The notes beneath the pieces were generated by a model that saw nothing but the letters and a program-made list of their open reading frames with translations, was not told the origin of the DNA and searched no databases. Position numbers and translations under genes: made by a program. DNA of 64,000 nucleotides from Gymnorhina tibicen (Eukaryota; Chordata; Aves; Passeriformes; Artamidae): assembly GCA_013399875.1 (NCBI GenBank), contig VXAZ01009309.1:2152386-2216385 (forward strand). The letters run 5' to 3'. The stretch's first letter is position 1. Every line of letters starts with the position of its first letter. Positions 45,863 to 57,300 of the stretch are shown piece after piece.

Positions 45863-47875
45863 GGCAGGGACAGAGGGCAGGGCAGAGCAGCCCTTCCTGG
45901 GGCTGGAGGTTGTACCCGTGGCTGTGCTTCCACAGCCTGGACGCTGCCTCCCTTGGGATTCACCTGCTCCCTCTTGAAGCCGCTGGTACTTCCTGTCTCC
46001 ACAAGAGGATGGGAGTTGTGTGATGCAGCTGCTCCGTGACAGAACACGCTGCTGTTCCTTTGAGCTGCTGCCCTGTGGTTCCCCTGCGCTCCCGCAGCTC
46101 CTGTGATGCTCTTGCTCCCCGCTTGTCCGCTCTGATTTTATCTGCTTTTCATCGCGTCTCTTTCCAGCCTGAAGACTCCTCCTGATCTCTTTGGCCTCGC
46201 CTTGCACAGAACACTTCATAACCCACAGTTATCTCTGATGCCCTTCTCTGTGCCGTTTCATCTCAGGGGAGGGGAGCCAGAAGTGTGTGTGACTCCATGG
46301 TGGGCTTATCTGGAATGAAAATCCTCCCCTAACATTTGGGGTTCTGACTGCCGCTGAGAGCTGTTGGCTTTGTGGCAGCATCTGCTGTGACTCTGGCTCT
46401 TTTCTGAGTGCTGCTTTGCAGACCTCTTCGTGCCTGTGCAGGAAGGTGATTGCCCCCCTCTCCCTTTGGATCAGCTGGAATTTATTGATGCTAATTTTCG
46501 TCTGACATTTTATCATGAGGTCGGTCCATGCCACAAGATCTTCCTGTTTACAGTCTGGTTTTGGCTTGGCTACACCAGATGATTTGCAGTCATCCCCATC
46601 CCTTCTGAAGCTGTGGAACAGTGGAGAGCCTTGTGGGACCCCACTGATGTTTGCTTCAGCATCCCCTGTCTGTTTGTCTCCTGCCTTCCAGCCCAGGAGA
46701 CATCTCCCCTTCATCCCATCACATCCTGGCCCGGCAGGTGTGTTGACAAACCTGCCTCTCAGGGTTTATTTCTGCAAGACTTTGTATTTTTGAACAGTGT
46801 GAAAAGACTCTTCCTCCTCCCACGTCCCTCTATTATTTCCCACTTCCATAGCAGGGACTGTTCTGCGGGAGTCTGGAGCATGGAGAAGTTTTTTCTCCGC
46901 ACTCCAACCCTTGCTGCTTGTAGCAGCTTGGGGCTGGGCAGAAGGGAGGATTTTCCCAGCAGTTTATTAGCAAGAATTAGCACTTTCCTCATCTTGCAGC
47001 CTTTTTATTTTCACGTGAGCCTGAAAGCTGCTGGGCACTGAGAAATGTGGCAGAGGCTGTAACAGCTTGGGGTGAGGGGGAGTGAGACATCGCCAGGATT
47101 GTGTCCCTTGGGACACCACAGGCACAGGCAGTGGTGGAGGGTTGGCTGTCGGCTCTCCAGGAACAGCTCTGGAGGCTGTGGCAAGGGAATTGCCCTCTTT
47201 TTAGTTTAATAATCTGTTTAGGTTCAAGATTTGTCGTGGTTGGTTGGCGTGAATCGTGAGCCTGGTGTTATCCCCGCGTGCTGCAGCACCCTGGCACTAA
47301 AGGCTGGGTGCTTTTCCTGAGGAGTCTGCTGTGCACAGCCTCCGAAATTCCCGGTGGGACCAGCGGGGCCCTGAGGGATTGTTTCTCCAGCAGTGAGTCC
47401 CGGTTGCTTCATTTCCTCAGCACTGGGGTTGATCCAGCTTTAAAAGAATTTGCTCCCAGGCCACCCTACAAACCCAGCGCTGGGACAGGCGGAAAAAGGG
47501 GTGATGTCCTTGCTGGGAAAGGGCTGGGCGCTCCGGGAAACCTGCTCCTCAGCAAGCGGCTCCTGCAGCAGAGATGGGGCCCGACGTGATCCATAAATAG
47601 CCCTGGAGATGGCTGAGCCAGGAATTTCCCGGCAGGGCTGGTGACCTCGGCTCTGCAGGCCGAGCGTGTTTTGGGTTTGCCCCTTCTCCCGAGGCTGTTC
47701 CTGGATGAGAGGCTGGGAACGAGACCCTCGGAGCCCTTTGCCCACGGACATTGGGGTGGGGAGCAGAGCCGTGTCCTTAGGAAAGCAGGCTCGGGATGTT
47801 GTGCTGCAAGTGATCAGCTGGGCTAATTTGCATCTCATTTGCATATTTCCACAATGGAATAGACTGGTTGCAAGC

Positions 47876-47990
47876 CATAGAATCGCAGAAGGATTTGGGC
47901 TGGAAGGGATCTTAAAAACCATCCAGTTCCAACTCCTGCCACGGGCAGGGAGCCTTCCCCAGACCAGGTTGCTCAGGTTGGTTCCACCAG
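47876..47990 (-). mobile_element. CR1 LINE 3'-end fragment, antisense
   Basis: The plus strand reads the reverse of the tail: 'agaatcgcagaaggatttgg', 'gctggaagggatcttaaaaa', 'ccatccagttccaactcctg', 'ccacgggcaggga' and 'ccagaccaggttgctcagg'. Confidence 0.9.
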
Positions 47991-50900
47991 CCCTTGCACT
48001 TCTCCGGGTTGGTTTTTCTTCTGATACCTCTTAGCACTGCCAGGAAAACATGAGGAGGCCCCAGCCCAGGCCTGAGGAGCGGGAGCTGTTCCCCTCACCT
48101 GCCAGGAACACAGGATGTGCAGGGTGCGCCTTCCCTCCCTCCTTTCTCCCGGTGTTATTTGGGCTTTGCAGCCACCAGGGACGTCAGCGTGGCTTGTTTG
48201 CCTTTGTGCCCGCCGGGAACCCCAGCACTGCCAGCCCTTCCAGACGGGATGCTCTGGAAGAAGGGGATGGCTGTGGATCACTCCCCCTGCATCCCTTCCC
48301 CCGGCAGGGCCGCCAGTGGAAAATTCCTCTGGGGCTGGGGATGCCGAGCTGCCTCTGCCACTCGTGTGCTCCGTGTGCTGCTGTGGGATCAAAGGAGAGG
48401 GGAAAGCCTTCTCCGTGGGGCTGTGCCTCCTGCGAGCTCTGCCCTGTCACACGAAACATTCGCGTGCACCAGGCCAGAAGGGAGGGGGAGATGTGGGGCT
48501 GAACTGCTAACGCAGGGCTGTCTGATGAGGAAAGCGGCTCTGGACCTGGAAGGTACAATTTCTACTTTTATCTTCTAGAAAATAGCATTTGCCAGCGGGG
48601 GAAAGGCTTGTGGAGCTTTGCACTGACTCACTCTTCCTGTTCATTTTCCACGTGAAACACACAAAATGCTAATTTCTCCGTGAGGCCTGTGGTGCTAAAT
48701 TGCCTGTGCTCGCTGGAAGCGACGGATGGATTTGTCACAGGGCTCGGCAGCTCTGGAGAAGTTCCGAGCAGCAGCAGCTCCTGACGTGGACAGTCCAGCT
48801 GTCTGCGGAGATGGGAGTTGGGATTCAGGAGTTTAATCTGGGAGACGGAGCACTTCATGCATCGTGAGTGCGTGTGCACATACGGAGATGTGCATGTTCG
48901 GCAGCTGCTGCACCCAAAACCAGGACTTGGGCCAAAGCTGCTCAGGCTACAGGGGAGTAATGCCTTGGGTGTTGGGATGGGCCTGTTCGCATCCCTCGGA
49001 GCTCTTTAAACTCTTAGGATCAAAACCCATGAAACCCACAACCAGCACGTGGGTAACAGGGTCCCAACGAGCAGTGACCGTGAGCCACAGCGAGGCCTCT
49101 GGAGAGGGAGAGGGGACGGTGGGATGAGGATCTGGGGCTCTTCCTCAACGAGCCGAGACAGAACCAACAGCGACTTGGCTGCTGCTCACAGAGACAGGAG
49201 ATGTTGGCAGGGAAAGCAGCTCTGAAATGAGCACCCGGACTCTTCCGTGGGGATGTCCCTGCAGGGCAGTGCCTGGGCAGGGGGTGCTGGGCCAGCGTGT
49301 GAGGCATGCGTGCCGTGGGGGCTGTCCTGCACGTGTGCTCACCCCCGCACGTGTGCAGAGCTGCTGCCTTCCCTCCCTGCCTGGTCCTTGCCCTCTCCTC
49401 GGCTGCGCTGTGCCAGCTCTGCCACCCCTCCGTGCCAAGAGCGGTGCCAGCCCTGCTGTGATGGCTGTGAGGGAGGGATGTGCTGCCTTCCAGCCCGGCT
49501 CTAGGGACCAAATCTGTGTCCCCACGCACTCCAGCCATTAGGAGACCCCACAGGGATGTCACTCAGAGGGGAAAGAAACCCCAAGCCAAAAAGAGAGGGG
49601 AGAACAACTGTAACTTGGTAACCAGAAGAGCTGTGGGAGGAGAAACAAACACGAGATGATTGTACATATTTAAATAACTATAGGAGAAGAAAGGGCAGCA
49701 TTTCCTGTTTGGCTTGGCTCCCTGGAGAGGCTCAGAGAGCCTGAGGGTAGCTGGGCTTGTCAAGGATGGACCAGGATGCAGGGCCAGGCTCTGCAGCCAC
49801 GACTGGGTCAGGGAGGACAGGACATGTCTGAGTCCTTGCTGTCCTGGAGCAGCCTGGCCCCAGGGACCCTCTGGAGGAGTGTCCCAGCCCTTGAGTGCAA
49901 TTCAAATCACCCTATGATGGTTTGGGCCAGCAGAGCAGCTGGAGGCTCCTGCCCAACCCGCGCCCGTTTGCTGCCCGAAGGTTGGGTTCTGCCAGCAGGT
50001 TCTGCCCTGTGTCGGTGCCAACAGCCAGAGAAAGGGCAGACCCTGTGTGTGATTCTTGCTCCACTGTTTCAGCCAGGGACTGTCCTTCCCACCCTGTCAG
50101 AGGCACAGCAGCAGCTGCCTGAGGTGTTGCAGGGAGTGCTGGGTCCCAAAATGTGAGGAGAAGTGGTTTTGCCTGGGGAGGGGATGCTGATGTTGGACAC
50201 GAGGTGCTTGCTTTCCTGGCTGCACATCCAGACTCCCTGGCCAGCCTCCTGGGGGAAGGATGGAGTTAGAACGCACGGCTGCCAGCAGGGCCTCGTGCCT
50301 CTGGCTCCTTTCACAGCTTGAGTGGGAGAGGAGAGGTTTAGACTGGAGGTTATGCAAGATCTTGCCCCAAATGTGGGTTCACCCACTCTATTTGCACACC
50401 CCAGCCCTCAGAGGAGGAGAGGAAGAGCGTTCTGGGAGGGCCTCCAATAATTTCTGGTGTTGGCAGAGCAGAGGTGTCACTGAGAGCTTTGGAGCTCCCA
50501 AGGGGGCCTGGTGGGTTTGGGCAGCTCCATCACGCCGGTACCACAGCGCGAGTGCGGGGTCTGTGGTGGCCCCGGGCGGTTTGGGGTTGGTTTGTGGTGG
50601 GAAGCAGGAGGATGCTCTGTGGGTTTTGTGGTGTGCAGCGTGCACGGAAGCAGAGGAGGAACTGGGGTTGTGTCCTTCCTCTTCTCTGACAGATGTAGTC
50701 AGAAATGATACTGGAAATCCTGTTGTTCATTACGACAAGCTCCCAGCCTGTGGGTTTCCCCTGAGGCAAAGGTGCCTCTTGGATCTGGGGACCTGAGGAG
50801 CTCTGAGGAGCTCCAGAGAGCCTGTGGCACCGCAGAGCCACAGGGAGCTCTGGGGGCTCTCGCTGGTCTTGTACCGGCATTTCCAGCCCCGGGGGATGCT

Positions 50901-53900
50901 GCTGTCAGCAGCGAGGCTCCCCTGTGTGTCCCAGGTGGAATCAGCAAGGCAAGAACGTGGCTGGGACCAGCCCAGGCACAGGAAAGGCTTGAAGGAACCC
51001 AAGGCAGGTGCGCTCCGGGGCTCCTGTGTTTGCTGAGCTGGGCGCTGACGGGTCTGGCTGTGGTTTAACGGGAGCGGAGGCCAGCGGGGGGGTCCGGTCC
51101 GGATCACACGGGGCTCGGTCCCAGCTCCCGCATTCCCAGGAGGCTGAGCAGGGGCGAGTCCCCCTCCCGACGGCTGCGGGGAGCTGGCCAAGCTGGGGGA
51201 GAGACGGAGCCGTAGCGAGAGAGTGGAAGAGTGTTGAGGTTTCCATATGCTGATTGCAGCGCGCTTTTTTAGCAGTACATGGTTCTGGAGGAAGGAAGGG
51301 AAGGGATGATAAAAATAAAGCTGCAGTTCTGTATTTAGCTATAAACCACTCCAGGATTATTTTTTTTTTTTCGGTAGTATTTGAAGACTATGCAATAAAT
51401 GAGCTTGTTCATGAATTTTTTATTTTATACCACTACAGCTTTGAAGAAGTAGCCAGGTTGCTGTGGCATTTCCGTAGCTCAGGATCCCTGTGTTTGGGAG
51501 GAGAGGCTGTAAATCCTCCGTGCCAATGTCAGGAGATCTGTGTGCAGTGCAGGAGCACTTTTGTCTAAGATGTCGATGTGCAGCCTCTCAAAGTCACTGT
51601 GTGATTGATAAAGACATTTTAACAACCAAGCGAGTGCAGTACTTCTTGTAGTGAAGCTTCATCCAGAATAAACAAATGTGCCAAAATTTTAAAATTCTGA
51701 ATGATTTTGTATGCAAGAATAAGAGAAAATACATTCAAAGTGTAGCTGCTACTGCCAATGGGAGAAGAAACTCAGATGCAAGTAGCAGAAATTGTGTTTC
51801 CAGAGCTACTGATATAATTGGATTTTACTACAGTTTCTAAATGCTGATAGAGGACAGTGGTAAATATTTGCTTTGTTTCATGAATCTGACACGGGATCTG
51901 AGGCCAGGAGGGATGGATTAATTGAGCTGGAAAAGAATCACGTGGAATTAAAAAAAACAACAGCGCCCAAACCCCAAAAGATGAACATTTGACATCCAGG
52001 GGCACGGCTGGGCATAGCTGTGAGCATCCACAGCTCCCAGAGGGTGTGGGATAAGGATGGACCTCCCTGTCTGGACCCACAGTGGGAGCTGTGGAGTGTC
52101 AGGCAGGGTGGCAGCTGTGGGTAAAGGTGCCCTTCCCACACGGCAGTCGGCGTGTCCAGGGCTGTGCAGCCGCCGCCCTCGGCCTTTCCTCTGGGGAGGG
52201 AAACAAGGTGCTCCTTTAAACAGGCACTTCACAATCACTGGAGGGCACTGGGTGTGACAGTCTCCTTCAGACGCAATTATAATCACCCCCATTTGGAGCC
52301 AGGCACCTGGCTCCCCACTTTAAACTGTGGTTATAATAAGAGAGTGGATAATTTTTTAGAGTTGCACTTTCCCTCGCTGAAATCCGAGTTTCAGGATGCT
52401 GTCCTGATGGCCTAGAAACAGCATGCTTTTGGCCTAATTTATCATGGTTAAGCTCTGAGAGGAAAGACTTAATTGTGGCTTTCTTTTTTGTGTGCTTGAT
52501 GTCAGATCCTCCTTTGCAACATGAGCTGGAGGTGGTCAGCAAACTTCGGTGTTTATATCAGTCGACCCGGAGGGAGTGCTTGAGTTGACAGGAGTTTGGC
52601 TTGATTTATCTTAAAGACCAAGTTTTGGATCAATGAGTAGCATAGAATAACCTCCGTGATGCGCAGGGCCCCGCACAGATGCATTAGTCAGTGCAGAGCC
52701 TTGGCTGCACTGTGCATATGGCAGCTAAAAGGGATTGCAAAGCTCTGGGGGGGATAGAATTAAGTGGCGAATAACATCAGTGAGAACCATCTGAAGCGCT
52801 GAGAGGGAGCGGGGCTGTCTTCTGGGGCTGTGTTCAGCAGAAATTTTGCATGCTGATTGCTCTTCTGGAAACTCGGGAACAACAGCTGAGCGGGACTTTG
52901 GAATCTGGTCAGCTGGGAGCTGATTTACAGGGGCCTGAGTTGTTAAAGATAGAAGATGATCTGAGGCGCCTCGGCTCCCATCCCTGCGGCAAATCCCTGG
53001 CTACGTGCTCGGTGCCAGTTCAGCTTCCAGCTGCCTGGATGAAGCTGAAAAAGAAGCTCTTTTGCCTTTCTTTATCTTGTGCAGGGTGTACTGGAGGCAA
53101 AGCTGTGGGAAGCTGCTGGGAATGAGTTGGAGAGGCTTTGGGTGAGACTCTTGGAAGTACTTCAGACAGGAGCTGGAGTCTTTCAGCTGTTTGTTGCCTC
53201 ACACTCCAAAGTTACATGTGAGGAGCAAAGAATCAGCTCAGAGGCACCACTTCTCTTCCAAGCTCTCCCTGTCCTGCCTTCTTCCCACAAAGGGTCTGTG
53301 AAATTGGTGTTCCCGTCACAGCACGGATGAACTTCACTGACGAAGCCAAACCAGAAAGGATCAGGACCTGGGGTGCTGCCTTTGGCGTCTCTGCAATGAA
53401 CGGCTTTGCTGCTTTGTGAAGGGAACTTTCAGCTTAACCCCAATCTGCTGTGGTCGGTATCTCGAGCTGACAGGGGCAGCAGGGTCGTATCCACCTTCTG
53501 GCTGATAAACGTGCTTTGAGAAAAGACACCGAAGAAAGCCCTTAACTCTCTGAAATAACCTCTGAGAGCTGGTTGAGTTTAATCTCCTCTCTGTGTGTAG
53601 TGGCCACACACAGCCGTCTTTGAGCCATCACCTTGGGTCTCTCCCAGGCACTGCCATCCCCCACCCCTCGATCGGAGCCACCGGCGTGCCAAGGGATGGG
53701 TGATGTATCCCCCTGGCCACGACACTTGGCAGCTGGACAGGCGCCTGAGTCATCAGCGTTCGCGGTTTCTCATTTAATCCTGGGGTTGTTCAGATGATTT
53801 AAGTGCCGGCAGCCCAGAGAGGAGGTTGTGCTTCTGCTTCCAGCACGGTTGTGGAGCCATCGCCTCGCCTGCCTCCCATCCCTACTTTTCCTTGCGGGGG

Positions 53901-53989
53901 GAGGCTGGGGGTGGATCTGGGTTTGGCTGTCAGCTCTCGATTATCTTGCGAGCAGTTTTATTTCCTTCCCGGCAATTGGGCTTTTCCAT

Positions 53990-54264
53990 TGGCTCCTCTT
54001 GCTCTCCGTCGGTCGCCTGCTGAGCAGCAAATGTCCTGTGCCCGGCGCCGCTCTGCGGGGCGCTCCGGGGGACCGCGCTCCGCGCCCTGCCCGCGCCGCC
54101 GGCCCCTCTCCTGAGCCGGCGGAGCCCCGAGCCACCCATGCCCCCGGGGGGAGCGCTCTGCAGGGGGGGCACGGCCGCCTGCCCCGCAATGTAATCGCGG
54201 CCGGGGGGTGCGGTGCGCGCCGGGTGCGGGTGGCGCGGGGCCGGCCCCGGAGGAGGCGCTGGGG
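53990..54264 (+). promoter_or_regulatory. KCNT1: CpG island in front of KCNT1 exon 2, possible alternative promoter
   Basis: Base composition changes abruptly to very GC- and CpG-rich from about 54030, continuing past the exon to about 54700. There is no pyrimidine tract before the exon; the last 60 bases before the gap are purine- and CpG-rich. This fits a second promoter with the exon below acting as a first exon. KCNT1 is known from rodents to use alternative promoters for N-terminal isoforms. Activity here is inferred. Confidence 0.5.
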
Positions 54265-54268
54265 NNNN
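54265..54268. other. Four-base N gap at the KCNT1 exon 2 boundary
   Basis: NNNN stands exactly where the 5' boundary of the exon or its splice acceptor should be. Because no acceptor-like sequence lies to its left, the true missing length may be greater than four bases. Confidence 0.8.
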
Positions 54269-54388
54269 CATTCTGGACATCGCCTCCCTGAAGATGACGG
54301 AGCTGGAGTCCGAGGTGCTGCCCCTGCCGCCCCGGTACCGCTTCCGCGATCTGCTGCTGGGGGACCAGTCCTTCCAGAGCGACGACAG
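54269..54388 (+). CDS. KCNT1: KCNT1 (Slack) coding exon 2
   Basis: Encodes ILDIASLKM followed by [16 protein letters not shown] and [15 protein letters not shown], ending in phase 2 before donor GTTCGG (54389). The [21 protein letters not shown] block is the hallmark shared by the Slick (KCNT2) N-terminus and the corresponding Slack isoforms. The ESEVLPLPP form, a CpG-island setting and the partner exon at 41348 favour KCNT1 over KCNT2. Translation can enter from exon 1 or start at the internal ATG at 54294, which would give a shorter Slick-like N-terminus. The next exon, expected to start VQVEFYVNEN, is not in the window, so all six membrane segments, the pore and the RCK domains lie to the right. 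The exact 5' end is hidden by the 4-N gap. Confidence 0.92.
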
Positions 54389-57300
54389 GTTCGGGGCGCA
54401 CCGCGGGGACAGCGGGGTGGAGGGCGCGGGGACACCGACCCTCCGGGAGGGACGCACGGACCCGGCACACCGCCCGGAGGTGGAGACGCGTACCTGGGGT
54501 GGGGGGGGACACACCTGGGACGCCCGCGGACCCCCCCGCTGGGACACCCGCGCGGCGGGGAGGGGACGCGGAGCTCTCCGCGGTGCTGCGGGCGCGGAGC
54601 CGGACCGCGCCCGGCGCTGAGCTCTCCGCGGTGCTGCCGGCGGCTCTCGGCGGGGGAGGCTGGGGGGCACCGGGGCACGGGGGCGTTCGGAGCCCGCGGG
54701 CGCTCGGATGTGCTGGAGGATCCGGCGGCGCGTGGGACCGCTGGGATGTGCGGGTTTGCAGGGGATGGAGGCCGCGGGTGCCTCGGGGAGCGGGCACCGG
54801 GAATATCTGGGCGCCCCAGGGTGCTGGATGTGCTGGGAGCTGCGGGTGTACCGGGCCAGCAGACACTGCGCTGTGTGGGTGTGCTGGGCGGCTTGCTGAG
54901 TCCTGGAGTCCCATCAGGGGCTGGCGAGCAGGAAAAGGGACCAGTGTCTGGGAGAGGAGTGGGATGGTGAATTGAGGGGCTGGTGGAGCTCCCTGTGACA
55001 CCGTGTGCGGAATTTGGGCTGGGCACATTGGTTTATTTGGGAGGGACGGCTCCTCCGGGCTGCTCTCGGCCGCTGTCTTTGCAGCAGGGAGTGCTGATGG
55101 CAGCAGGGTAACCCTAAAGAGCTGCTGGGGTTGTGGTGCAACTCTCCCTTCCTTGGGCTGACCAGAGGAATGGCCTTCACGTGCTGAGCACCAGCCTGCT
55201 GTTCCTGGTGGGATTTATCCCCAGGCTGAGTGAGCAACGGAAGGAATGCCGTGAGTGGCGAGTTCCACGGGCAGAGCAGTCAAATGAAGAGGAACGAGCC
55301 CCTTCCCTTCAGCTCTGCTCTTATCATAAATACCCAGGAGCTGCAGTGCTAATGAGGAGTCAGGAAGGTTTTTGTCTTTTCCCACCAATTAATTGCGTGA
55401 TGCAAACAAAGAGATGTAATTCTTGTTGGAAGAAACCTTTCAATTGCTGGTTAGTCCTTGATGAGCTGCTGTGGGCTTGGTACACCTGCATCAAGGCTTT
55501 TGTGCGTCTCTCTTAAAAGATAATTTCATTTTTTTATATGTACAAGTGTCAGGCCAAAAAAAAAAAAAAAAGTGAATTTGGCTTTGAGACTGTGAATGTG
55601 GGCTTTACAAATGTTCTCTATGAGTGTTCCTAACTTTTATCGCTGCATAAAATTGGTCTGGCTCGAAAATGAGTCTGCGATCCTGGAGGTTTTAAAGCCC
55701 AGATTTCCTTAACAGACACTTAAACATTAATACAGTTTTATGGCACCAAGTGAGAAGTGAGAAGTTAACATGACATTCCTGCTGCAGAAAATGTCTGGAT
55801 TTCAGAATGGTTGTGATATGGCTCATTTGGTCAAGTTAGGTTTACTGGTTTTCGTATTTGAGTATTTGAAAACATCTAAAATATGGAAGATGGCAATTGC
55901 AGATTGTGTTCTTTCTGTATTTCTCTGGTTATACCCCTTAACCTTCATTTTCCTCTAGATTTGAGTCTTTCCGATTCAGCATCTCTCTTTAATTTTGACG
56001 TGGAGATACTCTGGGTTATTTTGTTAATTCATTAGCCTTGTTTCTCAAGAATTCATTAGCCTTGTTCTCAAGATATCTCAGTTTCACTGATTTCGTGCTG
56101 CTTATTTTGGTTGTTTGTTTCCCCCTTCCTCTGGAAAATACCGATAATTCCATTGTGTTTGGGAACGCAGATCTGTGAGCCCACATTTGCTGTTCGCTGG
56201 AGTCCGCTTGACTTCGCTGGGAGCTGAGCTGAGCTCTGGGCTTTGGGAAATGTTGCTCTTAGGCCTAAGTTCCAGCCCAAGTCATTAATAGCAGTGGGAC
56301 CTTGTGGCTGAATCAAGCTCGCTGGAGTAATTATGACTAGTTCATTAGTCTGTTCCAAACCCACTGAATCAGGAGCTGATTTAGGCTGGCGAACGAAAAA
56401 AAAAAAGAAAAGCAGAAAGACTTTTTGGCTTTGCTGTGCTTGTGGATGATAAACAGCTCAGAGTTGTGCTTTGAAGTGCTTTGTTACAGCCCTGACAGGG
56501 ATGTGCTGAGGAAAATTCCCCCACGTAAGCCATGGGGAACCATGACTGGTAAAATAGAGCTCGCTGGACTCAGAGATGTAACACCGAAGGAAAACACCCC
56601 TAACGCCGAATATCTCATTTATTTATGAAAGGAATGCTTAGAACATTAGTGTCTCAAATATCTGCTTTTGAACGTTACCCTGGCACGAGAGTGTGCTGCC
56701 TGGAAGTGAGGAGGTTTCCGGGGTCAGCAAAGACTGAAAGGATGGGAGGCCGTAGGGGAGCCCAGGTCTCGCTGCTCCTGGAGAATTGAAACGGTTTCTG
56801 TTAGAGATGGATTAGTGCATCCTCATCACGGAGGACGCCGAAGAGACACCAACCCCGGGCTGAGGTAAGGGAATGAGGTAATGCTGGAGCTCGAGGAGAT
56901 GAGAGCTCGTTGGAACAAGCGGATAATTAGAGAGCTGTGGTGCAGCAGGAGGAGAGAGTGGGTCCAGATAAGCTCCGGAACTGAAGGAACTGATCAGTGA
57001 ATGTGAGGTGCAACGGGCAAATTAGGCTGCTCCTAATTTACTTTTGTTTTTGGAATGTGGAAGATGAACACGGTCGGTGTAACTGAGCAGGGCTCGCTCT
57101 TTGGCAGGTAGACTGATTGACAGGAGAATTAAAATAACACTTGGAGCGCCGTGTGGTGGATGCAATAAATTGGCCAGGAAGCAAATAGGAAACGGCTGAC
57201 TGGAAAGGGAATGTGGGAGGTAAATGGATTTGTGAAACAGGGAGAGAAAAGCCTAATGACAAGCAAATCTAGAGTTGTCAAGTCGAAGTGCTCCTTCCAG

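Larger units (their letters stand above)
41479..54264 (+). other. KCNT1: KCNT1 intron 1
   Basis: About 12.8 kb without a recognisable coding exon. It holds two CR1 fragments (45648-45862 sense, 47876-47990 antisense), AT-rich stretches near 51250-51900 and 52300-52800, and a CpG-rich end from about 53990. An additional KCNT1 first exon of another isoform could be hidden here, but I did not find one. Confidence 0.6.

Noticed and set aside
46440..46760. Possible old retroelement remnant on the minus strand
   Set aside because: A stretch reminiscent of CR1-like interspersed sequence but without a clear consensus match by eye; a RepeatMasker search would decide.
53828..55028. Open frames of 350-380 residues on both strands around the KCNT1 exon 2 CpG island
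   Set aside because: GC-rich sequence is poor in stop codons; only the frame with [13 protein letters not shown] is recognisable protein, and it ends at the splice donor at 54388.
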